Below are positions 1-11,100 of a stretch of DNA of 64,000 nt, one piece after another. The position numbers were made by a program, and so were the translations under genes. Every line of letters starts with the position of its first letter. The first letter of the stretch is position 1. Location of the stretch: NCBI GenBank assembly GCA_949316235.1, contig OX438749.1:32436022-32500021 (forward strand), in the 5' to 3' direction. The notes beneath the pieces were generated by a model. The model worked only from the letters and a program-made list of their open reading frames with translations. It was not told the origin of the DNA and ran no database searches. This DNA is from Oegoconia quadripuncta. Its lineage: Eukaryota; Arthropoda; Insecta; Lepidoptera; Autostichidae.

Positions 1-55
1 GGCAGCAGACTTAGATAAGATGGTGGTTGCTAGCCAGGTGGACATTCAAATTGTC
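1..55 (-). repeat. SINE A fragment
   Basis: Antisense copy of the middle of SINE A (compare 47030-47090): the agataagatggtgg and gctagccagg words match. Cut by the window edge. Confidence 0.75.
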
Positions 56-175
56 CATCAATTATTGATAATCTTCATAATCACAAATATCAATATCTCC
101 TAATGTTTTTTATTTCTAAATACCAAATAGTAACTATAAGTTTGATACGGACTCAGAACTGTGGAATGACGTGCC

Positions 176-600
176 ATGAGACTCATAGGTGATAATTCGA
201 TGACTGCTGAATTGCAGAGTCTTGAACACCATCGCGAAGTCGCCTGTCTTTCAATTTTTTACAGGATGCATTTCAGGGAGTGTGCGTTGGAATTACATAA
301 TGTTATTCCACCGTCGCCCTTCCACCTTCAGACCACTAGCCGTGGGGAGGGATTCCACCTGTATGTAGTTAATATACCGAACATTCGCACTAAGAAGTTC
401 GACTCTTCATTCATCAAACAGCTATGGCATGGAACCCCTTCCAGCTTCAGTATTTCCTGAATCCTACAACCTTGGATTCTTCTAGAGCAGAGTGAATAGG
501 TATTTACCGGGATCACCTGCTTCATCTTCGACCACATCGTCACTTTCCATCAGGTGAGATTGTAGACAAACACGAATACAGTTAAACATAAAAAAAAGAA
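176..600 (+). mobile_element. LINE ORF2 C-terminal fragment (family S)
   Basis: Translates as a decayed non-LTR retrotransposon C-terminus: HHREVACLSIFYRMHFRECA, then TTSRGEGFHLY, RTKKFDSSFIKQLW; in a second frame the NRY segment typical of the end. Frame is broken near 460. Related pieces are at 3411-3555, 3985-4130 and, inverted, 23070-23195. Confidence 0.7.
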
Positions 601-2500
601 GAATCATTGGTGCACAAACCTACTTCCTTCATCCCGTTCTATTTTTTTCTCTACCCAAAGGTTGTCTGGTAGAAATCGCTTAATAGCGATAAGACCGCCT
701 GGTTGTACAATTATTATTTTCTTTTGAAGCTACATTTAAGAAGTGTATTGTAAAATTTTGTGCAATAAAGTGTACTTGATTGATTGATTGATTGAATAAA
801 AAACTGTTTGTTCTGTATTCTGAGGCTATGCATGCATGAATGTTAATTGGAGACATTAGGCCCATGTAGTACGAAAGCCCAAGGATTTTTTAAAGTTCTA
901 TATATGTCTATACACTTATATGAGATCTCTAGTGATAAAAGAGAATAGTAACAACTTCGGCAGCATATTAGCATTGCTATACAATGAGGTAACGATGCCA
1001 GTCTTTTGGGCACCCACCCATATGGGTACCATATGGTAGGAACTCAAACACGTTTTTTACTTATCATAATCAAAAATTTTACTGTCTTTGTAAATAGCTC
1101 CTTTTATATATATTACTTTTAATATCTTATTTTTATTGTCCATATATTATTATCATGTATCTTGTAATTAAAAATGATGGTCACAAAAATTACATTTTAG
1201 GTAATATTTATTCCGTGTCTTGGGAGCCACACCTGGAGCAGTCCTAATTATTGACACTGCTCGAATAACGAATCTAATTTAGTAAAATAATTCACTCACT
1301 TGGATTTCGCAGACTTATATTTCCTCCTTGTTAGCGGCGGAGGAAATCCTCCTCCATTTTATCCGTTTTCTCATTTGTGTTTTAATTTTAAAGCATACAA
1401 ACTGGCCTATATTTAAATTAGTGTAATATAAATAATGTAAAGTTCGGAAATAATGTAGGAGTCATTATATATGAGATGGCGGATGTTTAGTTAATTGTGC
1501 CATTAGGTGGAACTAGCACAGGTTTTATTCAACAACAAAATCAATCAATAACTGAGTCTATATGCATAAACAATAATATATAAACAAACCAGAAACTAGA
1601 TAGATATGGCAAAGCACCTACGAACCCGGCAGCCCGCCCAGTAGCCGGGTCGTAATAAAATAAAACGTCAATCACATTGACATGACAATCTAATTATTTT
1701 TCTTATTTTTTTTTGTAGCTTGGCGACGAGCAGTGCGTTCAGTCTCTGCCAGGACTTATTTGAGTATGCGTTATATTGCATGCAATACACGTTTTGAAGA
1801 CATTCAACTTTAAAACACAGTTGCTTTGTCTATGTACCTGGATGATATTATTATGCTCAGGGGTTCTCTAGTTTCAATTGTCATCGAACGTGACATAGGC
1901 TGCGAATAAAATAAATTTTCATTGGCCCCGATTACGTTTAAGGCAGGGCTTGGAACTGATTAATTTTACTATGTAACCTTAACCCTTTGAATAAAGGTTG
2001 TCTATTAAGTTTTTTCATAAACTTAACGTAAGAGCTCAAGTTCTGTGCATTGAAAGATATGCTAAACGTCGTCGTTCTTTATATCAGTCTTTAGGAATTT
2101 AATTTACATGGAAGAAGAATTTTCGAAAAAAATACGGTATCAAGTTAGTCAAAGTCAAAAATGCTTTATATTAATAGGTGCACAAGGTAGGTACATTTAA
2201 AATAGTCAGATGTCATTTTGTTAAGATTTTTTAAAATACATACTATGTGATTTAAATAATGGGCTTTCATGGCATCTTTGTTTTAAATTTAAATTTTGAG
2301 AAGCCACTTACTCTGAGATACATGTTAATCCGGGTACATGTTAATACATGTTAATCTGTCTACCAATCAAACATCCAAATCCGTCCAGCCGTTTATGTGT
2401 GAAGAGGTAACAAACATTTTACACACGATTTGATCTGTTAGATAGGTGTGAAAATATTAACTTTCTAAAGCGCTATTTCAAGTAATTTTTTGTTGGCAAC
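601..2500. other. AT-rich sequence without recognised gene
   Basis: No splice-flanked open frame or recognised repeat beyond a short (TGAT)n run at 778-795. FAR 3' flanking DNA, probably decayed repeats. Confidence 0.5.
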
Positions 2501-2604
2501 ACAACTACTTAAATGTGGTTGGTCGTTAGAATTCCGCCCATCACGCGCCATTATGATTGACCAATCCGAGCGTTCATCAATTTTGGCGGGGATTGGCGAA
2601 AAGT

Positions 2605-2720
2605 TGGAATCTCCGTAATTTTATTTTCGTTTTATTTCCCTCCTTTCGGAGTAGGCAAAGAGATCTAAACTCATACAGCCATGTCTTATTTCTTCAGTTT
2701 ATTGTTTATAAAAATAAAGG
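2605..2720 (+). repeat. Partial copy of dispersed element M
   Basis: The ggcaaagagatctaaact and cagccatgtcttatttcttc words match the complete-looking copies at 42625-43037 and 50087-50476. Confidence 0.6.
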
Positions 2721-3117
2721 AAGGTCTCCTTTTCACAGAATGTGCTATTTACAGTATTTAAGGTAGTTGGCATCCATGTGGCATTCGATCTTTCAACCCT
2801 GTATTGTCCGACGCAATTAAATTCACAGCCTATACTATATTTAAAAAAACGGGTAATTGAATAAATTGTTATGAGAATTGGAAGCTCTATGGCAGGTTCC
2901 TAAGCCGGTTCTAATAAAAAACAGTAGTTGGAATTCTATGCCTACACTCCCACCCAAAGAGAAAAAAAATATTTTCGCAAATACAGACTAAATATCATAG
3001 CTAACATGACATGGCGCACATTATTGGATGCGGAATTTCAAACAAGTTCAAACACAGTCCAAAGGAATTGGAACTCTATAATCATTACAATTGAGAGTTG
3101 AAAGTCGGGTGTCCGTT

Positions 3118-3179
3118 AACACCGATCGGTGTTCGCGAGTGTTGTCGGTATAAAAGGTATTTTGAACACCGATCGGTGT
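3118..3179. promoter_or_regulatory. Two palindromes flanking a TATA-like box
   Basis: A perfect 16-bp palindrome AACACCGATCGGTGTT (3118-3133) and a 14-bp palindrome ACACCGATCGGTGT (3166-3179) flank TATAAAA (3149-3155). No ORF with a recognisable product follows on either strand. Confidence 0.4.
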
Positions 3180-3410
3180 CGGCGTCCGCCTAAAGGTTAA
3201 AGCAAGCTACCGATTTAATAGAAAACCTTTTTATTTTATCACTGACAGGTACTCTATTCATATGCAAAAAAATCACGATCTTTAAGTAGGTATGATGTTA
3301 AAACTGTATCCTTACTCTACATGAGATTGCTCCATCTTCGGACTACTAAGCGCGGGGAGGGTTTCCTGTTTCCTGACAATTAATCGAACATCCACTCTAA
3401 GCATTATGCT

Positions 3411-3555
3411 GCTTTCTTAATATTGCGGATTGCTAGGGTATGGAAATCTGCCGGCGTCGCCGGTGTTCCCCAAATCTTACAATATTGAGATCTTTAAATC
3501 TAGAGTGAATAGGCATTTACGGGGAGCACCTGCTTATTCGGCTACGTGGTCACTT
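3411..3555 (+). mobile_element. LINE C-terminal fragment, first copy of a direct duplication
   Basis: Encodes ILRIARVWKSAGVAGVPQIL in a LINE-like end; nearly identical to 3985-4130. Confidence 0.6.
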
Positions 3556-3624
3556 TTCATCAGTGTGCGAAGTGTGAGTTCTTCTTCTTCTTCTTATTTT
3601 TGAGGATGGCAACCAGTCAACCTC

Positions 3625-3985
3625 ATTGTCGAGGGACATTACTGCCAGTTTGGAGCGAAAATTTTTATTTATCTTATTTCTTCAGTATATAGGTCAGTCT
3701 CAATCAAAACAAGTAATTCGTCGTATGCAGAGTCTAGTCACGGTCAAGTCATTCTTCAGTAAAGTGGCAGAATGCTTTACAAAAGATTTTGGCGGCTTCT
3801 TGTGGGAACCCGAAAGCTCCGTTACGCACTTTATTTTACACTTCCCTTCACCTGTACACCAACACTAACGTTTGCTGCACAATATTCTGCCATTATTAAG
3901 CTTCAAAAGTTAGAATGCACAAATTTTAAGACTTACAAAGAAAAATGCTACTTCACTCGCCGAGTTCCCGCCAAAAAGCCTCTGC
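3625..3985 (+). repeat. Element M copy between the two LINE pieces
   Basis: Shares aatgctttacaaaagatttt, the gtgggaacccgaaagctcc region and gccgagttcccgcc with 50250-50475 and, inverted, 42640-42850. Confidence 0.7.
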
Positions 3986-4130
3986 TTTCTTAATATTGCG
4001 GATTGCTAGGGTATGGAAATCTGCCGGCGTCGCCGGTGTTCCCCAAATCTTACAATATTGAGATCTTTAAATCTGGAGTGAATAGGCATTTACGGGGAGC
4101 ACCTGCTTATTCGGCTACGTGGTCACTTGA
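3985..4130 (+). mobile_element. LINE C-terminal fragment, second copy
   Basis: Nearly identical to 3411-3555 with a few differences. Confidence 0.6.
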
Positions 4131-4459
4131 TGAGTTTGTGTTCAAACGATTCTTCAGTCTCATAAAAAAGCTTTTGTAAGTTATTCTTTTGTATTATTTA
4201 TTTATGAACATCTATATCAATAATTATAATAATTTACATAATTTTACACATCACCCTCTCGTTTTGACATAATAACTGTATCATTTACATAATTTTACAA
4301 ACACACACTTGGTTGACATTATGATTGCATCTTATAATGTTGACCTAATATTGTTATGGCATAATATGAACATTCATAACATCTCAGAGCAAAATTTATT
4401 AATACACATTAACGTACGTATAATATACGTCTTAAGCATTTCCCGCCGAAATCGTTATA

Positions 4460-4869
4460 TTGGGTCTTTACCTATGAAATTGGAGTTTTTTTCCTTCTTT
4501 AATCATATGTACCAATTTCTGCGATTTTCAAAGCTATATCCAAATTTGTTTTTTATTTGGTAAATTGAATAGTATTTCAAGGTTTCACATGAAATATTTT
4601 TTAATTTCTGGGCTAAATCACATAATAAAAAAAAATTGAACAGAGCTCTTTTCATAATCATTTCTTACATTCGCTGAAACTTTTATAAAGAGGTTACTTT
4701 TAAAAATTAACGCTGCCTATACTTAACTTAATGTTATTCGATAATACACACAAAGTTTAGCTAAATTTGGATTTGCCGTTCCTGAAAAAAATTCAAAAAT
4801 GTTTGTATGAAGAAAACAGTCTAATGAAATTGTTCATACAAATCGCCAATTTCATAGGTAAGGACCTAA
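4460..4869. mobile_element. Mariner-like MITE, copy 1
   Basis: About 28-bp terminal inverted repeats (left TTGGGTCTTTACCTATGAAA, right ends TAAGGACCTAA) flanked by TA on both sides (4458-4459, 4870-4871), as for Tc1/mariner. No transposase ORF. Other copies: 20063-20486 and 30738-31149. Confidence 0.82.
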
Positions 4870-4988
4870 TACAACTAACTTCATAACATTTCCTACAGAC
4901 TTACAATGTTTAGAACAAACCGCTTATTATAATTAAATAGCATAACCCGTTTCCATACAAAAGTATTACGAATTTGTTAATATCTAAT

Positions 4989-5246
4989 TTAATCCATTAG
5001 TCGCCTTTTTTTTTTTTTTTTTTTTTTAATATGAGAGAGCGGCAAACGAGCATGCGGGTCACCTGATGGAAAGTAATCACCGCCGCCCATGGACACCCGC
5101 AACACCAAAAGGGTCACAGATGCGTTGCCGGCCTTTGAGGAAGGTGTAGGCTCGCTTCTTGAAGGTTCCAATGTCGTACTCGTTCGGGAATACCGCTGCC
5201 GGCAAGAAATTTCTTGAGAAACGTACAGTGGTAGACTTCCACTCAT
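4989..5246 (-). mobile_element. LINE 3' end (family N)
   Basis: Reverse strand encodes the [17 protein letters not shown] end in broken form, then the shared 3' tail around ccatgggcggcggtga; ends in poly-T (poly-A on the element strand). Same family at 11228-11320, 37450-37590, 48350-48640 and 54415-54668. Confidence 0.7.
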
Positions 5247-5690
5247 CCAACTTTTACCACATCAAAGACACTATTCTATTTTGCAAGGAACCCACATGAG
5301 TTCTAATAATTTGTCAGCGTTGTACTAGATCCAAGACTTAAATAATTATGCTTATGAGATTTATGACTTGAATAAATCAAAATAATGCGTACGTATATTC
5401 ATAACATTATTAGGACTAACGATAGATAAAACCACAATAAAATTGTTATTTACACCTGGCAAGAAAAAGAGTAAAAAAACGGAAAAACGACACTATTTTA
5501 ATTACATTGTATTAGACTACATTATTTTACATAGAAACACTAAAAATAAAGTAGACCTAACTATTTTAGTGATTGGCTGCTTTTTAAGTTTTTTGGTCTG
5601 AGCATAGAAACAAGGAAGAGATTTTATATTAAAAAGTTAAGTTGTATTCTATGTGCATAAACTCAGCCGATCAAACAGAGTGCGTGTGTT
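5247..5690. other. AT-rich sequence, nothing recognised
   Basis: No repeat shared with the rest of the window and no gene-like frame noticed. Confidence 0.4.
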
Positions 5691-5804
5691 TGGGGTCGTA
5701 TTAATAAATCGCTCTTGATATTCGAAAGTGCGGGAGACGTTGCAATATGCTGCTGTGCGTACACGAGAATCCCAAGAGTGCGAGAGCTCGACGGCTCTTG
5801 GGCC

Positions 5805-6144
5805 CGTATTAATAACCCGTTCTCAAGATTGAGTATACTTTTGTGACCGGTCTCAAGTAAACATGTTGATCAATAAACCTTACTTGAGACCTGAAACGCA
5901 CGTGCATACTCAAGCAGTACTCACTTGACACGTGCGCCGAGTTTCACGTATTAATAAACGAAACTCGAGATTATCATACATTCACCGCTGGCGGGAATAC
6001 TTGAGAAGTGATCTCAGCTGGATAGACCACAAGATTGGTTTATAAATTAAAACGGAGCTTGAGATAGCGTCAACTTCTCAAGACGCATCTCTGTTGATAC
6101 AGCCTCAAGACTTGTATTGAGATTGGTTTATTAATACGGGCCTT
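5805..6144 (+). mobile_element. Harbinger-like MITE D, copy 1, with degenerate extension
   Basis: Ends GGCCCGTATTAATAA... and ...TTATTAATACGGGCC followed by TTA. The interior is dense in CTCAAG/CTTGAG words. Degenerate D-like sequence continues on both sides (5690-5805 and 6145-6620), including two imperfect ~130-bp direct copies around 6365-6620. Confidence 0.75.
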
Positions 6145-6639
6145 ACACTCTCAAGATTGCGATGACCTAAAGTTGGCGCTTAAAAATCTGTTGCATATTA
6201 AAACAGTATCAAAAAATTGTATTGAGACTGAGACGCGATCTCAATCTCAAGATCTCAAGATTGAAATGACCTTAAGTTGACTCTTGAGAATCTGTTACAC
6301 ATTAAAACAGTATCAAAAAAAATTGTATTGAGACTGAAAGGCGATCTCAATCTCACAACCGATTTATTAATACGGCCCTTGGAGTGCGCACTGAATGCTA
6401 CTTTTAAACTAGCGACACTACTATTTTATAATGTGATGGCAACACACGGAGCAAAAATAAAGAGGAGGCGGTTTCCATCTCAATCTCAATCTCAAGACCG
6501 ATTTATTAATACGGCCCTTGGAGTGCGTACTGAATGCTACTTTAAAACTAGTGACACTACTATTTTATAATGTGATGGCAACACACGAAGCAAAAATAAA
6601 GAGGAGGCGGTTCTTACATTTCACGACGAAGTCGAGTGT

Positions 6640-6960
6640 GGAGGCGCGCGGTCGGTGGCTCAGCGATTAACACGTGGTCTCCCAATTCCAATGAGTTTTT
6701 AAATTTAATTTAATTACTTATGTGCATTTACCCGACTGTTCTTAAACGGTGAAGGAAAAAATCGTGAGGAAACCTGCATGCCGGAGAAATAATTCTTTCC
6801 AAGGGTGCCACTTCACCAAAAAGTTGTTAGTGTGTGACGCTGTCAAAGTCAAATAATACTTGGTTGTGATTGGATGATTTGACTTTTGTCTCAAATTTGT
6901 CGTAATTCTTTCGGTTTAACGTACCCTAAGTCACGCACCCTAAGATGACATTACAAACTC
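6640..6960 (+). repeat. SINE O head plus element U
   Basis: ggtcggtggctcagcgatta is a tRNA-like A-box region followed by the SINE O body (to about 6810). 6838-6955 matches the unit that is tandemly duplicated at 63214-63440. Confidence 0.6.
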
Positions 6961-6989
6961 ATTGGGAATCACAATCGTACACGCCTTTT

Positions 6990-7570
6990 CTTTTTTTTTT
7001 CTCCGTGTAACAATCTCCCTTGTTCTTATGCACTAGTGCCAATACCGCTCTCATTATTTTTCAACCCTTTTCGCAAGACAGAAAATTGTATGCCACATAA
7101 TAAGTATTATAGACCTAATAAAGAATACTTGGAAAAACACTTGAAACTTAAAATAGGTAAGACACTGTTTATAATTATTATAGCCTAAACGCGGAAGCTA
7201 AATCACGCTTTGGGGTATGTAGTGAGTAGTAGATCAGCCATTCTCCACATGTAGTGTAACTTTTTGATATTTAAAAAATATTGTGATTACATCCGAACAG
7301 TGTACAGTAGTATACTCAATATAAATCAATGATTGCTTTCCATCAGGTGATCCGCATGCTCGTTTGCCGCCCTCTCGTTTAAAAAAAAATTAAAAAAAGG
7401 ATTATCAAGTGCGATTACGGCTCGTACACTGAGAATTCCGTACCTACATAACATCGCGTTTGGCAAATTTTTTAAACTAACAAATACTTGTCTCTTAGTA
7501 CTTTTACTTTGAAATAAATGATTTTACGTATTCCTTTACTTGTGACAATACCTCCCTTCATGCCAAATTC
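6990..7570. other. AT-rich sequence with a LINE N scrap
   Basis: 7338-7380 repeats the LINE N 3' end (tttccatcaggtgatccgca). Otherwise nothing recognised. Confidence 0.4.
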
Positions 7571-7576
7571 CAGAAT

Positions 7577-7690
7577 ATAGGGCACAATACAATACAAATA
7601 CACTTTATTGCACAAAAGGAGAATATACATTTTACAAAGCACAATACTGAAAAGAGTACAATTAGGCGACCTTTTCACTAAGGTCACCCC
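7577..7690 (-). mobile_element. LINE 3' end (family H)
   Basis: On the reverse strand it ends ...CAATAAAGTGTATTTG then (TATTG)n. Same 3' end at 38522-38680, 43917-44070 and 57784-57830. Confidence 0.65.
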
Positions 7691-7977
7691 TTTTAATAGT
7701 CAGTCCGTACAATTTTACAATGACCTTTGACCCGGATTTCTGGAGAGCTATTTGGACAGTTTTTTTTCTTATTTTCCCCCCAAAGGTGGCTTCTCTAGGG
7801 GTATAAATAGAATAACTCCGTCCTACTAATCCTATCGCTTAGCAATTTAGCGCACCGCGGTTAGGCTATTTGTAAATTATTTCTCGCTATGAATAATTGA
7901 ACGTAGGTACAAAATTACGTGTAAAAATTTGAGCACTACTCCAGAATGGGTGCACCGCAGTGCACCGCCAAGTTCCG

Positions 7978-8140
7978 TTAAGATTTTCTAAAATTATACA
8001 ATTTGAAAGTGTGTGGTAACAGTACTAATAAATGTTTACTTAAATAATATATAAAATTCCTAATAGGCGGGGTTTGGATTATTATTCTGAGAAACATGTA
8101 CAGGAGAAGCAGTTGTGACCCGATGTGGAGAAACTTTAAT
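7978..8140 (-). CDS. FAR: FAR terminal coding exon 12 (53 aa and stop)
   Basis: Acceptor gttttcag, first A completes Arg. Contains a hydrophobic run ([12 protein letters not shown]) and a basic end before TAA at 7978-7980. No perfect AATAAA follows closely. A LINE 3' end on this strand near 7590-7607 contains CAATAAAG and could supply polyadenylation (inference). Confidence 0.88.
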
Positions 8141-11100
8141 CTGAAAACAAAAAAACTGTGATTTTAGATCATGTATATATATGCATATCACATCGTCTCC
8201 GTGGCTCAATGTAAACAACATAGGGTTTATGAAATTACAAAGTATCCTAATTAATAGGCAACAGAAAATTTTTAATGAGCGAGATAGTTACAGTCACATT
8301 TTTTGTAGAGTGAGGCCTCCACCTTTATTTCTAGCTTAGTGGATTTATTAGTATGGCAGCTTTACCTACGAATGTGCCGCCGCGCTTGCTCGATATCCTG
8401 ATCCCTTTCGCGCAGCACGTACCGCCGCGTGCCCATCACGAAGTTTGTGATGTGCTCACTCCAACTGTCGAAATAACATTATAAAGCTGAGTTTATCGAT
8501 ACCGAAGTTGTTATTGGGGTTCTTGTCGCTTATTCTCCCTAAGCATAACAAACCCCATATAAAGTGATACAGTTTAAAAAACATATAGAATTTTATTGTT
8601 ATGTAACATTTTTGTATCCTACATTGACGAATAAATTTTTTACTCATATTTAAAAAATATATTAAAATTTCATGGAATTTCCCGCATCCACCTGTAAAAA
8701 TTGCAAAAGATAGGACATTTTTATCCGTAATATCGTTTAAATAGACCAAATGCATGGTTCCAATTCAATATGAAACTTTGATTTTTTGGCTTACATGACA
8801 TTGCCCCTGAAATTTCAATGTTTATTTTATTTTAAATTTAAGCATTACCAGGATGTGTCTGTGCAATTTGACCATCATCACGATTAGGACTAAAGTACAC
8901 TGGCGTCCAACTTGGGGCAGACAATTTATTTTGGCTGAAAGTAGGTCAATTAGAGACATGCTTCGCTGCTAATCAAATGACAACGTAGCTTTAAAGTTCT
9001 TTTAGTAGAAATGGTTAAAATTACATTGATTGATAGCACCCAAATTTTAATTATTTTGTTCAACGTAGCAACTAGTATGTATATGACCTACGGATAAACA
9101 CAATATCCACTTGATAAAGGATTTTTATGACCGGCTTACATCAGGATATGACATCATCATATCAGCGGGTAGACTTCCACTGCTGTCTACTATCTCATCA
9201 TCTCAGCCCGTAAACATCCCACTGCAGGGATACAGGCCTTCCCTCGCATACGAGGGAAGGCCTATTATATAATATATAGTATATTCAATCATTATAATGA
9301 TGGAGTATGGACTGTGGTGTGTGGCATGGAACTTTAATTCTTCGATTGACGCCTGGTTACTGCCGGCCGCATTTTGGGCAATGATAATTTCTTATTTTGA
9401 TTGTGATTTTCCCATATTTGAAGTCCAGCTTTACGTTTACATTATGTCCATAAAATATTATTGGAAAGACACTTTATTTATTTATGGGATTTATTTTAAT
9501 TAGCATAGGAACTACATGACTCACTCGCGACTTGGAGGCAGACCGCTAAATCTGGCATGGGTCGCCATATACGGAACAGAGATGTAAATCAAACGAGAGC
9601 TCACGTCGAACAACCCAATTTATTAAAACACGGCCGGCGGCAGTAACCAGGCGTCAATCGAAGAACTAAAGTTCCATGCCACACACCACAGGACCATAGT
9701 CCACAACGCTGGCCCAATGCGAGTTGAGGACTTAGAATTTACATTTCTCAGGCCTGCAGGTTTACTCACCATGTGTTCCTTCACCGTTTAAGAGCAGTCG
9801 GATAAATGCACATAAGTAATTAAATTAAATTTAAAACTCATTGGTACATGGCCGATCTGGGAACCGAACCCGGACCTTCCAAATTGGGAGACCGTGTTTT
9901 AACCGCTGGGTCACCGACGCCTCATCTATATTAAGAATATCCTATACTCACTTAATAGACCTGGGATCTAAATTGTATATAGCCGCATCTTGCTTCGTGA
10001 GTCGTTCTCTTAGCCGCACCACGTTCCCGTTCAGAAAGTTCCAGTCGTTGAGCGCAAACGCGGACAGCACCTGGCTTATGAAGGACACCTTCTGGCTTGC
10101 TTTGGACAGGTTCGGACTGGAAAATACTTTACGTCAATAAGATGATAAAAAAACCATACTGGCGCCCAACTTGGGGCAGGTGTTATTATTGTGGCTGAAG
10201 GTAGGTCGAAAAAGTGAAGCGTTTAACGAATGTTACTTATCTTACTTATCGAACGATAAGTCACATACTTAGCAGTTATTTGACATGTTTGATATATTTA
10301 TCCTGTCAATCTGTCAATTACAAAGATCGAATGCAAGACTTCTTCTACAGGATAATTTTAAGGTTATTTAAGGGATTTGATTTATATAAATAATATGAAT
10401 ATAAAACTTAAAAAAAGATAGATATTAAGAGTATAAACATCCTAACCTTTTCGTCACAGTACATTTTTGAAAATCTAATATATGTCAAAAAAAATATAGC
10501 ATGATTTAGGAAAAATAGTGATAAACCTGAAGTCAACACAAGAAATAAAGATAAACTTGCAGGTCACATAAGTCGCCTCCGCAAAGACAGTAATTCATTC
10601 AAAGGGTTATGTATACGCTTTTTCAATACGGTTCCTGTTGATATAAAAAATCTTCCTTTCAATAAATTTAAGGATACTATAACACAGAAACTTATTACGA
10701 AAGCATATTATAAAATATCAGATTATTTAGATGATAAACATTCATGGACATAACCAGCTCGTTCGCATAACCAGGCTATTTCACAATTAAAAATGAAATG
10801 TTATTGTACCTTTTTGTAATATAAAAACCTTTTTTTTAAAGATGTTCCATAAATGAGGATATTCCACATAATGTGGTAAGGTATCCTCAGCAGTCTAATA
10901 TTACATAATTAAATTTTGTTGAAAGCTCATAACTTCACTCTAAACGCAATGTCAGATTTAACTGACAAGCTGTAAATTGACTTATTACCGTCTTTCTCTG
11001 TTGTATCTCTCCTTTATGTGATTGGTGTGTAACTTTTAGAATAATTAACATACACCTGATGGAAAACCTGAAGGTAAAGTCTGAAACGAATAAATCTTTA

